Shown piece after piece: positions 8,849 to 16,122 of a stretch of DNA of 64,000 bases; position 1 is the first letter of the stretch; every line of letters starts with the position of its first letter. This DNA is from Candidatus Butyricimonas faecavium (GTDB lineage Bacteria > Bacteroidota > Bacteroidia > Bacteroidales > Marinifilaceae): assembly GCA_944321125.1 (NCBI GenBank), contig CALUKD010000009.1, forward strand, positions 44,347 to 108,346, written 5' to 3'. Under the pieces are notes generated by a model. The model was not told where the DNA came from. It searched no databases and saw nothing but the letters and a program-made list of their open reading frames with translations. Position numbers and translations under genes: made by a program.

Positions 8849-10219
8849 TCATTTCCAATTTTCAATTTTTTGTTGTCTGGCCAATATTTCAATCATACGT
8901 ATTTTGTCTTTATAGTAATTATTCGCATTTACACGTTGTATGTTCAAGTCTGCATCGGAATTACCTTCCCAACGACGGCACAAATATAATGGTTCATAGA
9001 TGCGTTCGATCTGGTATTCGCGGGAAATTGCGAGAGCCGTGGCATAATCCTCCCCGTAACTTACATTCGGGATTCTGATTTGCCGGAGTAATGGTGTGTA
9101 GAATGCGCGGGGTGCCCCCAGTCCGTTGATCCGTAAAGCGTTGTTACGCCCGTTGTCCGGAGTCCATTCCTTGTGGTCAATGATGCCGGGAGGTATTTCT
9201 TCCAGTTTGAAGTTAACCATTTTGTAACTGCCGATAATCATGGCGCATTGATGTTTGTGGAACGTGTCGACAAGACGTTGGAGGACGTGTCGGTTGATGT
9301 ACAAATCGTCACTATCCAACTGGATGGCGAATCGTCCGCAGTGTTCGCTCATAATGGCATGTGTCCAGCATCCTCCGATGCCTAGATTGGTGCGAGGAGG
9401 AATGATGTGGATTATTTGGGAGTGTTTTTGAGCCATTTTTTTTACAATGGCGGTTGTATCATCGGTGGAGTGATTGTCGACAACGAGAATATTATACTTG
9501 AAGTTTGTTTGTTGTGAAAAGACGGATCGAATAGCTTCCGCGATAGTCTTTTCCCGGTTACGTACGGGAATGATGACAGATGCTTCGGTTTCAAAATTTT
9601 CATCTTGGAACGTGACAGTTTTGAATATAGGGGGTAAGTAGGCCCCGATGGCCTTCAAGTGAGCAGTGAAAGCCCGTTCCATTTCAATTTGAACTTCCCG
9701 GTTACGAGGGTTCACGTAATCGAATTGCTTTTCACCGGAACGTCGGGAATCATGTTCTTTTTCCGAGTACAAGAATTCGGGAATCCGAAAAATCAATCCT
9801 TCCCGGGAAAGACGCAGGCGCAGGTCGTAAAGTGCAGCGAAATTGTATTCCGTGTCCATCTCGCTGATCACTTTTTTTAAAACGTCTGTTCTGAATAAAA
9901 GTATTGATCCGAAGTCAAAATCATCCCTGACACTTCCCAATTGATAGTCAATGGTCGGGTGTGCCGTTTGCAGGCCGTTTTGTTCCGTGTAATAATCTGA
10001 GTAAAGCATGACGGCTCCGGTGGCTTGTGCTACTTGGAGAAAACGTTTTTGAGCATGTTCTTCTAGCCGGGGAGTCGGGTATTTCGTGTAAAAAAAGACA
10101 TAAGGGGAATCAATTGTTTCGGTAATTTTCCGCAAGGTGGCTGTTTGTTCAAAATGCACGTAAGTATCAGTCTGTTCCTCCCTTGTTAGCCGGGATATGA
10201 TACAAGAAATAATGGACAT
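8849..10219 (-). CDS. Two-domain GT-A (GT2-family) glycosyltransferase
   Basis: This is a 456-residue protein with an N-terminal GT-A-like half (about 1-200, with YFFYTK-like strands and [14 protein letters not shown]) and a classical GT2 domain from about 215: [33 protein letters not shown], and the DxD-type metal site [11 protein letters not shown]. It probably transfers a sugar from a nucleotide donor at the cytoplasmic face; the acceptor is unknown. It is the first gene of the minus cluster with DUF4922, SpoIID/LytB and AmpG-like genes (34-bp gap to DUF4922). Its last residues KIENWK are coded by a TTTTCAATTTT-type repeat. The upstream region carries a TATCTTTG box and is shared with a divergent kinase gene. 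Confidence 0.8.
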   Translation of the reverse strand: MSIISCIISRLTREEQTDTYVHFEQTATLRKITETIDSPYVFFYTKYPTPRLEEHAQKRFLQVAQATGAVMLYSDYYTEQNGLQTAHPTIDYQLGSVRDDFDFGSILLFRTDVLKKVISEMDTEYNFAALYDLRLRLSREGLIFRIPEFLYSEKEHDSRRSGEKQFDYVNPRNREVQIEMERAFTAHLKAIGAYLPPIFKTVTFQDENFETEASVIIPVRNREKTIAEAIRSVFSQQTNFKYNILVVDNHSTDDTTAIVKKMAQKHSQIIHIIPPRTNLGIGGCWTHAIMSEHCGRFAIQLDSDDLYINRHVLQRLVDTFHKHQCAMIIGSYKMVNFKLEEIPPGIIDHKEWTPDNGRNNALRINGLGAPRAFYTPLLRQIRIPNVSYGEDYATALAISREYQIERIYEPLYLCRRWEGNSDADLNIQRVNANNYYKDKIRMIEILARQQKIENWK

Positions 10220-10243
10220 AAATTACAAGTTTAAGGTTTAAGC

Positions 10244-10251
10244 CAAAGATA
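10244..10251 (-). promoter_or_regulatory. -7 box (TATCTTTG) for the glycosyltransferase-AmpG cluster
   Basis: CAAAGATA on the plus strand is TATCTTTG on the minus strand, a perfect match to the Bacteroidales -7 consensus TAnnTTTG. It is 25 bp upstream of the start at 10219. No clear -33 TTTG was seen. Confidence 0.55.
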
Positions 10252-10303
10252 TATCTTTTTGTAGAAAGTGTATGAATTTTGGCGTATTTTAAGAGAAAAT
10301 AAA

Positions 10304-10311
10304 TATCTTTG
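10304..10311 (+). promoter_or_regulatory. -7 box (TATCTTTG) for the histidine kinase gene
   Basis: TATCTTTG at 10304-10311 has TTTG at 10278-10281 upstream (22-nt spacer, slightly long) and lies 18 bp before the ATG at 10330. The expected leader is very short. Confidence 0.6.
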
Positions 10312-10329
10312 CGAAGTTACAATTAGAAG

Positions 10330-12630
10330 ATGTTGGAGTTTTTCATAAAGCTATATAGGAACCTTAGGTACGCGGGAGTGTTACTCGTTTTGTTGTTCGT
10401 TTCTTGGACAACCAAGGGGGCAACCGGTGAGCCAGATTCCCGTATATTAATTATCAGTTCCTATAACCCGGAAACTTCCCAAACTGCCAAGAATATATCT
10501 GAATTCATAGAAGAGTACAATCGACTTGGGGGGAATTTTTCAATTGATATTGAAAATATGAATTGTAAAAGTTTTTCTGAGGCTTGTTTGTGGGAAGGAC
10601 GAATGAAAGGGATATTGGATAAAAATGTCGAGAAAGGTATACCGAAACTTATTATTCTGTTGGGACAGGAGGCATGGACGGCTTATTGGTCTCAGGATTC
10701 GCTGGTTACCCGGGACGTTCCGATTATGGGGGGAATGGTGAGCCGGAATGCTGTTTTGTTGCCGGAGGTGGGTACTGATTTGGAGAATTGGGAGGCGGAG
10801 AGTGTAGATGTGATAAGTGATAATATCCGGGAATTGGAGGTTTTTGGTTTTGCTTACGAGTATGACGTGGTAGCAAATCTTCGGTTAATTTTGGATTTTT
10901 ACCCGGAAACCAAGCATATTGCTTTTATTACGGATAATAGTTACGGGGGAGTTTCTTTGCAGGCTTTGGTGAAGAAAAAGATAAAGGAGAAGTTCCCGCA
11001 TCTGGATTTGATTCTTTTGGATGGTCGGAAGCATACGATTTATTCGATCAGTGATGCAATTGTGCAATTGCCGGAGAAAACGGCTATTTTGTTGGGAACG
11101 TGGCGGGTAGATAGAAATGATGGTTATTTCATGCGGAATGCCACGTATTCGATGATGATGGCGAATCCTAAAATTCCGGCTTTTACGATTACTTCTATCG
11201 GGATGGGACATTGGGCAGTCGGGGGATGTGTACCGCAGTACCGGACAGTTGGAAAAGATATGGCTAGGCAAGCTCGGGCGTTAGAGCGGCGACATGATTC
11301 GACTATGCTAGCCGGTATGCAAATCATACCGAATGAGTATTGTTTTGATTATACCAAGTTATGTTCAGAGGGGTTCCTGAATAAAGCGGAGGTCAAGGGA
11401 GCCATTCTTTATAACAAGAAGTTGTCCTATTTCGAAGAGTATAAGTACCAGATTATAGGGGTCGTTTTAGCTTTTTTAGTTTTACTATTCGGTTTTTTCT
11501 TGGTTTTATATTTCTATTTTAGGACTAAACGTTTTAAAGATGCTTTGTGGCAGGCCCAAAAAGATAACATCTTAATATTGAATAATGTTAATTCCGGAAT
11601 TAAATTTATTAATCCGGATTTCACGATAAAATGGCATAACGGAATAGATTTTGACGTTGATCCGGAAAAAATAAAAAATTCTAAGGGACAAATTTGTTAT
11701 AGGGTTTTGAGAGGCTTGGATACCCCTTGCTCTTTTTGTCCCGCAGTATTAGCCATGAAGACGGGAAAAGTGACCGATGCTGTTGTGGAACGTGGGAATT
11801 ATTACTTGTATATATTGGCGAATCCTGTTTTTGATGATGATAATAATTTGTTGGGTGTCGTGGTACGGATGGAGGATATGACCAAGCAAAAGCAGGGGGA
11901 ATTGGAGTTACGGAAAGCAAAGGAAAAAGCTGAGGAGTCTGATCGGTTGAAGTCTGCATTTTTGGCTAATATGAGCCACGAGATCCGTACCCCGTTGAAT
12001 GCTATCGTGGGATTTTCCGGAGTGTTGACATCGGATGATTGTGATGTGGAAAGCCGTCAAGAGTACGTGGCTATTATCCAAAAGAATTCAGATTTATTGC
12101 TTCGTTTGATCAATGATATTCTGGATATATCCCGCTTGGAAACAGGACGATTGAAGTTATCTTATGAAAAGGTTGAGATTGTTTCTTTGTGCCAAAGTGT
12201 GCTGGCCACGACCAGTTACGGGAAACGGGATGCGGTGGAGTACGTGTTTCTGGCTCCGTGTGAAGAATTTATGCTGGAAACGGACGTGCAGCGATTACAA
12301 CAGGTACTAATTAATTTGCTGTCGAATGCCAATAAGTTTACGGAGCAGGGAAGTATCACGCTAGGAATTGAGATTAATGAGGAGCAGGATTGTGTTTATT
12401 TTAGCGTGACGGATACAGGACGGGGGATTCCGGAGGATAAGCAGAAGAAGGTGTTCGAACGTTTTGAGAAACTGGATGAATACGTGCAGGGTACCGGTTT
12501 AGGATTGGCTATATGTAAGTTGACAATCACGATGATGGGTGGAGACATATGGGTGGATGGGGATTATAAAGAAGGAGCCCGTTTTGTGGTTCGCCATCCG
12601 TTACATTTGAAATCGCTTTTTGAAGAATAA
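10330..12630 (+). CDS. Membrane sensor histidine kinase with periplasmic binding-protein-like sensor
   Basis: This is a 766-residue sensor kinase. A signal/anchor at residues 12-30 is followed by a large extracytoplasmic region (about 35-370). That region begins ILIISSYNPETSQTAKNI and resembles ABC-type substrate-binding proteins. One TM helix lies at about 373-398. Then comes a PAS-like domain (about 410-525) with a C-x10-C-x2-C motif (CYRVLRGLDTPCSFCP), a HisKA domain with SHEIRTPLNAIVGF (His about 548), and a HATPase with NLLSNANKFTEQG, DTGRGIP and GTGLGLAI. There is no receiver domain and no adjacent response regulator, so its partner is elsewhere. It is monocistronic, divergent from the envelope cluster. 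The ligand is unknown. Confidence 0.88.
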   Translation: MLEFFIKLYRNLRYAGVLLVLLFVSWTTKGATGEPDSRILIISSYNPETSQTAKNISEFIEEYNRLGGNFSIDIENMNCKSFSEACLWEGRMKGILDKNVEKGIPKLIILLGQEAWTAYWSQDSLVTRDVPIMGGMVSRNAVLLPEVGTDLENWEAESVDVISDNIRELEVFGFAYEYDVVANLRLILDFYPETKHIAFITDNSYGGVSLQALVKKKIKEKFPHLDLILLDGRKHTIYSISDAIVQLPEKTAILLGTWRVDRNDGYFMRNATYSMMMANPKIPAFTITSIGMGHWAVGGCVPQYRTVGKDMARQARALERRHDSTMLAGMQIIPNEYCFDYTKLCSEGFLNKAEVKGAILYNKKLSYFEEYKYQIIGVVLAFLVLLFGFFLVLYFYFRTKRFKDALWQAQKDNILILNNVNSGIKFINPDFTIKWHNGIDFDVDPEKIKNSKGQICYRVLRGLDTPCSFCPAVLAMKTGKVTDAVVERGNYYLYILANPVFDDDNNLLGVVVRMEDMTKQKQGELELRKAKEKAEESDRLKSAFLANMSHEIRTPLNAIVGFSGVLTSDDCDVESRQEYVAIIQKNSDLLLRLINDILDISRLETGRLKLSYEKVEIVSLCQSVLATTSYGKRDAVEYVFLAPCEEFMLETDVQRLQQVLINLLSNANKFTEQGSITLGIEINEEQDCVYFSVTDTGRGIPEDKQKKVFERFEKLDEYVQGTGLGLAICKLTITMMGGDIWVDGDYKEGARFVVRHPLHLKSLFEE

Positions 12631-12783
12631 TTCGTGTTGTGATAGTGCTTTTCTAGTTGTTCAATTGTCTTTTATTTGGTATTGAGAGAGAGACTCTTTT
12701 GTCTTTGTATTCCGAGAGGGTAAAAGTGAAAAAATTGAATTATAACTTGATGGTTGAGATTGGGGTGAGTAATGAAGAAAAAA

Positions 12784-12809
12784 GGCTGTCTGTTTACTTT
12801 TAGACAGCC
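12784..12809. terminator. Bidirectional intrinsic terminator
   Basis: The stem GGCTGTCT / AGACAGCC (12784-12791 with 12802-12809) has an A-run on the left (AAGAAAAAA) and GTTTTCTT on the right. On the minus strand the T-run follows the stem directly, so it terminates the M64 peptidase gene. It may also end the kinase transcript. Confidence 0.8.
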
Positions 12810-12819
12810 GTTTTCTTAT

Positions 12820-14097
12820 TTATCGGGTATAAAAATCGATTTGTTTTTTGATAGCTCGGATACACACTGGACAAAAGTCGTTGCCAAAGAGCGTGTTCAT
12901 CAAGCAATCGTAACGAGGGCGGTAAACACCTTTAGAGACGTAACCGCCACCTTCGTAGACACCAAGTTTGGTCGGGTTTTGAGAATCATAAGGAGTGGGG
13001 ATCGGTGTATTTTTATCAAGCATATCTTTCCATTTCTTATCGAAGTTAACCAAAGTGGTTAAGTTGGCCTCCCAAGGTTCCACTCCTTTCGGATACATGT
13101 CGTTATAGGAGGATCCTCCCACGTATTCGTCTCCTAACCCTAGGAATAGATGTCCGAATTCGTGAACATATACTTTTGCTGCATGTTGATTGCCGGAGAC
13201 GCTGATCCCGTAGTGATTGTAGATGGCACCCCCGCCGTATTTTTGCGTGTTGGCGATGATATAGATAAAGTCGTAAGGAACATTTGACGCAAGGTCCCGG
13301 AGACTTTTGTTGTCATAAGTCATAATATAGCGTTCCATGTCAAATGTGTAGAATGCGGAGTTCAGGATTGTATTTTTCCAAATATATTCTCCGGGAATAT
13401 CTACACCGGATTCTTGTGAAGGAGCGAGAACCGCCCGGATGTTAAATTGTCCCTGTCTTTCTTTGTAAGGAGAGATGCTGAACAAACCTTCGGCGAAGCG
13501 TTTGCAATCCGCTTTGAATTGTTCCATTTCATCTGCCGTGTAGCCTTCGGGGAGCAGGACAATGTCTACTCGTTGAGCCGGGTTCCCGGTGTAATGTACG
13601 TCGAAAGTCGGGTATTGCATCCGGTGATCCTTCTTGATAAAATAACTGTCAACATCCACGGTGTATTCAAATTTCTTCACGAATTTACCTTTCTTGTTCC
13701 GGGCGGATATTTCAATGCGTACGTCATTTTTCGGGAAAGGCATGGTGACAGTTTCGGAACAACAACGTCGGGTTGTTTTGGCTTCATCTGTGGTTTGCCA
13801 TTCTCCGAAAAGGGTGCAGTATCCCCGGGAATAAATGAGTTTACCGGTGGCTATGTCATACACGTTGAGATAATAATTCCCGTAGAACATGGTGTCGATA
13901 AGATTGATTTTTGAACCTCCCCAGTAAGGTTCTTCCAATAATTCTTCAAAATAAATTTCATCGTGTTGGCTATCCCCGCAATGGGCGTAATCCATGCGTA
14001 AAGTTTTGTTGTGAAAATATTTGTCGAATTGCCCCCAAGATGGATTTGCTTGTAATAAAAGTACGAAGCAGACCAATATTGTCATAATTTGTTTCAT
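12820..14097 (-). CDS. Secreted M64-family zinc metallopeptidase
   Basis: This is a 425-residue peptidase of MEROPS family M64 (IgA peptidase-like). A signal peptide (MKQIMTILVCFVLLLQANPS, cleaved near WGQ) is followed by the M64 N-terminal beta domain and the catalytic domain. That domain starts around RVDIVLLPEGYTADEMEQFK and holds the zinc motif VYVHEFGHLFLGLGDEYVGG (HExxH intact). A C-terminal CLMNTLFGNDFCPVC segment supplies two Cys near the active site. The ATG at 14097 is chosen because it starts the signal peptide and lies just downstream of a TATCTTTG box; a longer frame to 14163 would start upstream of that promoter. The gene is monocistronic. Unlike other metallopeptidase-like proteins in the window, this one looks active. 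Confidence 0.88.
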   Translation of the reverse strand: MKQIMTILVCFVLLLQANPSWGQFDKYFHNKTLRMDYAHCGDSQHDEIYFEELLEEPYWGGSKINLIDTMFYGNYYLNVYDIATGKLIYSRGYCTLFGEWQTTDEAKTTRRCCSETVTMPFPKNDVRIEISARNKKGKFVKKFEYTVDVDSYFIKKDHRMQYPTFDVHYTGNPAQRVDIVLLPEGYTADEMEQFKADCKRFAEGLFSISPYKERQGQFNIRAVLAPSQESGVDIPGEYIWKNTILNSAFYTFDMERYIMTYDNKSLRDLASNVPYDFIYIIANTQKYGGGAIYNHYGISVSGNQHAAKVYVHEFGHLFLGLGDEYVGGSSYNDMYPKGVEPWEANLTTLVNFDKKWKDMLDKNTPIPTPYDSQNPTKLGVYEGGGYVSKGVYRPRYDCLMNTLFGNDFCPVCIRAIKKQIDFYTR

Positions 14098-14129
14098 AAA
14101 TTTTGATATTATTATTTTTAACCCTTGGG

Positions 14130-14137
14130 CAAAGATA
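14130..14137 (-). promoter_or_regulatory. -7 box (TATCTTTG) for the M64 peptidase gene
   Basis: CAAAGATA on the plus strand gives TATCTTTG on the minus strand, 33 bp upstream of the ATG at 14097. It decides the start: longer in-frame starts would lie upstream of the expected transcript. Confidence 0.6.
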
Positions 14138-14191
14138 GTTTTTTTACTACTTTTATACACCAATAAATCTGTATAATAATCCTTTGAAAAA

Positions 14192-14758
14192 ATGGTTCAA
14201 GATGAATTATTAATCGAGCAGTTGAATCAAAAACAGGAGGGAGCTTTTAAAATATTGTTTGACCGATTTTATCGTTATCTCGTGTTATATGCCATGAAAT
14301 GGGTGGAGAGACAAGAGGTTGCAGAGGATATTGTGCAGGATTTATTCGTGCAGGTATGGGAACGGGATACGATTTACAGTTCATACTATGGCTTTAAGAA
14401 TTTCTTGTATAATTCGGTGAAGAATGCTTCGTTAGATTATTTGAAACACAAAGAAGTGGAAGGGAGGTATGTACGTTATACGCTTCGGGCGTCAGAGGCG
14501 GGTGAAGTGCCTGAATTGGAGGTTATGAAAGATGAGGTGTATCGCCGTTTATACCAAGTATTGGATGAATTGCCCAAACGGTGTCAAGAAGTGTTTAAAC
14601 ATTATTTGGAAGGAAAAAAGAATAGCGAGATTGCGGAAATACTTCGAATATCCGAGTTGACAGTGAAGACTCAAAAACGGAATGCTATTGTTTATCTACG
14701 GAAGAGATTAGGTGGTGTATACATGCTATATGTCTTGTTTAAAGTGGGTTTCATGTAA
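14192..14758 (+). CDS. ECF-family RNA polymerase sigma factor (Bacteroidales type)
   Basis: This is a 188-residue ECF sigma-70 factor. Sigma region 2 spans about 8-80 (LFDRFYRYLVLYAMKWV, then AEDIVQDLFVQVWE). Region 4 spans about 120-180 with the helix-turn-helix KKNSEIAEILRISELTVKTQ. Its FecR-type anti-sigma factor follows at 81 bp, and a SusC with an STN signalling domain lies after that. This is the classical surface-signalling order: substrate binding to SusC releases the sigma factor through FecR to activate the locus. The likely target is the promoter upstream of the SusC gene at 16123. Confidence 0.93.
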   Translation: MVQDELLIEQLNQKQEGAFKILFDRFYRYLVLYAMKWVERQEVAEDIVQDLFVQVWERDTIYSSYYGFKNFLYNSVKNASLDYLKHKEVEGRYVRYTLRASEAGEVPELEVMKDEVYRRLYQVLDELPKRCQEVFKHYLEGKKNSEIAEILRISELTVKTQKRNAIVYLRKRLGGVYMLYVLFKVGFM

Positions 14759-14839
14759 TTGAAAAATATTTTCTAAAAAAAGTCGATTTTTTATACTCCT
14801 TTTTTATCCTCTTGTCGTCTTTGGTATAAAATAACAAGG

Positions 14840-16012
14840 ATGATGAAACATTACGATGAAAATATTATACAATTAATCCAGCTTTATCTCGTGGGAGATT
14901 TATCCGAGGAAGAAAAAGTGAAGTTGGAGGAGTGGGTTAGGCGAGATCCTTTGCATGAGAAACTTTTTAAAGAGATTTGTAGTGAAAAGAGTGTTGCTTC
15001 CAATTTTGGTATTTACGAGAATGTAAATAAAGATTTGGCATGGGAAAAGGTTGTTTCAAAAGGGAATATTAAATTAGGACATAAATCTCGCCGTTTAGGA
15101 TGGTATAAAGTGGTTGCTGCTGTAATGGTTCCGGTGATGGTGATTGCTGGGGGATATTTTATAAAAGAGATGAAACAGGATACTTTGCAGAAGGATATGG
15201 AGATGGCTATTAAACCGGGAAAAAGTAAAGCGATTCTTCGTATGGGAGACAATCGTGTGTTTGAAGTTACGCAGGATCAAGAGATACAGCTTGACGTGGC
15301 GGAGGGAGTAGCAGTTGTCAATAGTTCATCGGGAATGGTTTATCCGGAATTAGTGGCAAAGGGAAAAATTGAATATAACGTTTTGGAAGTTCCCCGTGGT
15401 GGAGAATACACGGTTACATTATCAGACGGAACGGTGGTTTATCTGAATTCTGGAAGTAAATTGCGATATCCGGTAGCTTTCGGGGAGGAACATCGGGAAG
15501 TATTCCTTTCCGGTGAAGGGTATTTTGAGGTGGCAAAAGATTCCGTGAGGCCTTTTTCCGTGAATGTGGATAAGTTGAAAATTCGGGTATATGGTACTTC
15601 TTTCAACGTGAACACGTACAATCTTGAAAAGATTCAAACGGTTTTAGTTGAGGGTGTAATTGGTATTCAATATGTTAATTCGGATATTGAATATACTGTA
15701 AAACCGGGGCAATTAGCTCTTTATGATCAGGTAAAGGATACAATGGAGATTCGAGACGTGGATGTATTGCCTTATGTGGCGTGGAAGGATCATGAATTTA
15801 TGTTTGAAGACGAAAGTTTAGAGAATATTATGAGTAAATTGTCTTTGTGGTATGATGTGGATGTATTCTTTCAGACGGCAAGTTTAAAAGACTTACATTT
15901 TACCGGACATTTAGGACGGTACGAAGATATATCTCGTATTCTCAACGCTATAGCGGAGGTGACCCGGGTGAAATTCTCGATGAAAGAAAGGACGATTGTC
16001 GTGATGGAGTAA
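14840..16012 (+). CDS. FecR-family anti-sigma factor
   Basis: This is a 390-residue single-pass inner-membrane anti-sigma regulator. The cytoplasmic N-terminus (about 1-85) contains IIQLIQLYLVGDLSEEEK, typical of sigma-binding anti-sigma domains. One TM helix (WYKVVAAVMVPVMVIAGGYF) is at about 88-108. The periplasmic FecR domain (about 170-270) has GGEYTVTLSDGTVVYLNSGS and YFEVAKD. The C-terminal DUF4974-like domain has EFMFEDESLENIMSKLSLWY and contacts the STN domain of the cognate SusC. It is paired with the ECF sigma gene upstream and is followed by a 110-bp leader with two related hairpins before SusC. Confidence 0.93.
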   Translation: MMKHYDENIIQLIQLYLVGDLSEEEKVKLEEWVRRDPLHEKLFKEICSEKSVASNFGIYENVNKDLAWEKVVSKGNIKLGHKSRRLGWYKVVAAVMVPVMVIAGGYFIKEMKQDTLQKDMEMAIKPGKSKAILRMGDNRVFEVTQDQEIQLDVAEGVAVVNSSSGMVYPELVAKGKIEYNVLEVPRGGEYTVTLSDGTVVYLNSGSKLRYPVAFGEEHREVFLSGEGYFEVAKDSVRPFSVNVDKLKIRVYGTSFNVNTYNLEKIQTVLVEGVIGIQYVNSDIEYTVKPGQLALYDQVKDTMEIRDVDVLPYVAWKDHEFMFEDESLENIMSKLSLWYDVDVFFQTASLKDLHFTGHLGRYEDISRILNAIAEVTRVKFSMKERTIVVME

Positions 16013-16110
16013 AAAATAGCGGAAAATGTTGCGAGCATCTTCCGCCAAGATAATAATAAACAAATAGGCTAATGTTGCGAGCAATGCCTAATGTTAAATA
16101 CTAATATTCT
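16011..16110 (-). ncRNA. Candidate cis-antisense RNA upstream of SusC (first complete locus)
   Basis: A minus-strand -7 box TACCTTTG (plus CAAAGGTA, 16116-16123) ends on the A of the SusC ATG. It would start an RNA near 16110 running leftward to the minus-strand terminator at 16019-16045 plus T-run. Size would be about 100 nt. DonS-type antisense RNAs next to SusC genes are known in Bacteroides. No -33 element was seen, and AAAG-TATG also occurs before another gene here, so the box may be only a translation context. Confidence 0.35.
16019..16090. promoter_or_regulatory. Two related hairpins with a shared 13-nt loop sequence in the SusC leader
   Basis: Hairpin 1 pairs GCGGAA (16019-16024) with TTCCGC (16040-16045). 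Hairpin 2 pairs TAGGC (16065-16069) with GCCTA (16086-16090). Both enclose the identical 13-mer AATGTTGCGAGCA (16025-16037 and 16071-16083). On the minus strand hairpin 1 is followed directly by TATTTTTTAC, an intrinsic-terminator arrangement. The element may control SusC mRNA or end an antisense transcript. Confidence 0.55.
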
Positions 16111-16122
16111 AATTACAAAGGT

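Noticed and set aside
12772..13062. Open frame on the plus strand opposite the M64 peptidase gene
   Set aside because: It begins in the terminator and is antisense to a well-supported coding region; no family features.
14098..14163. Upstream start for the M64 peptidase
   Set aside because: It would precede the -7 box at 14130-14137 and put 22 residues in front of a clear signal peptide.
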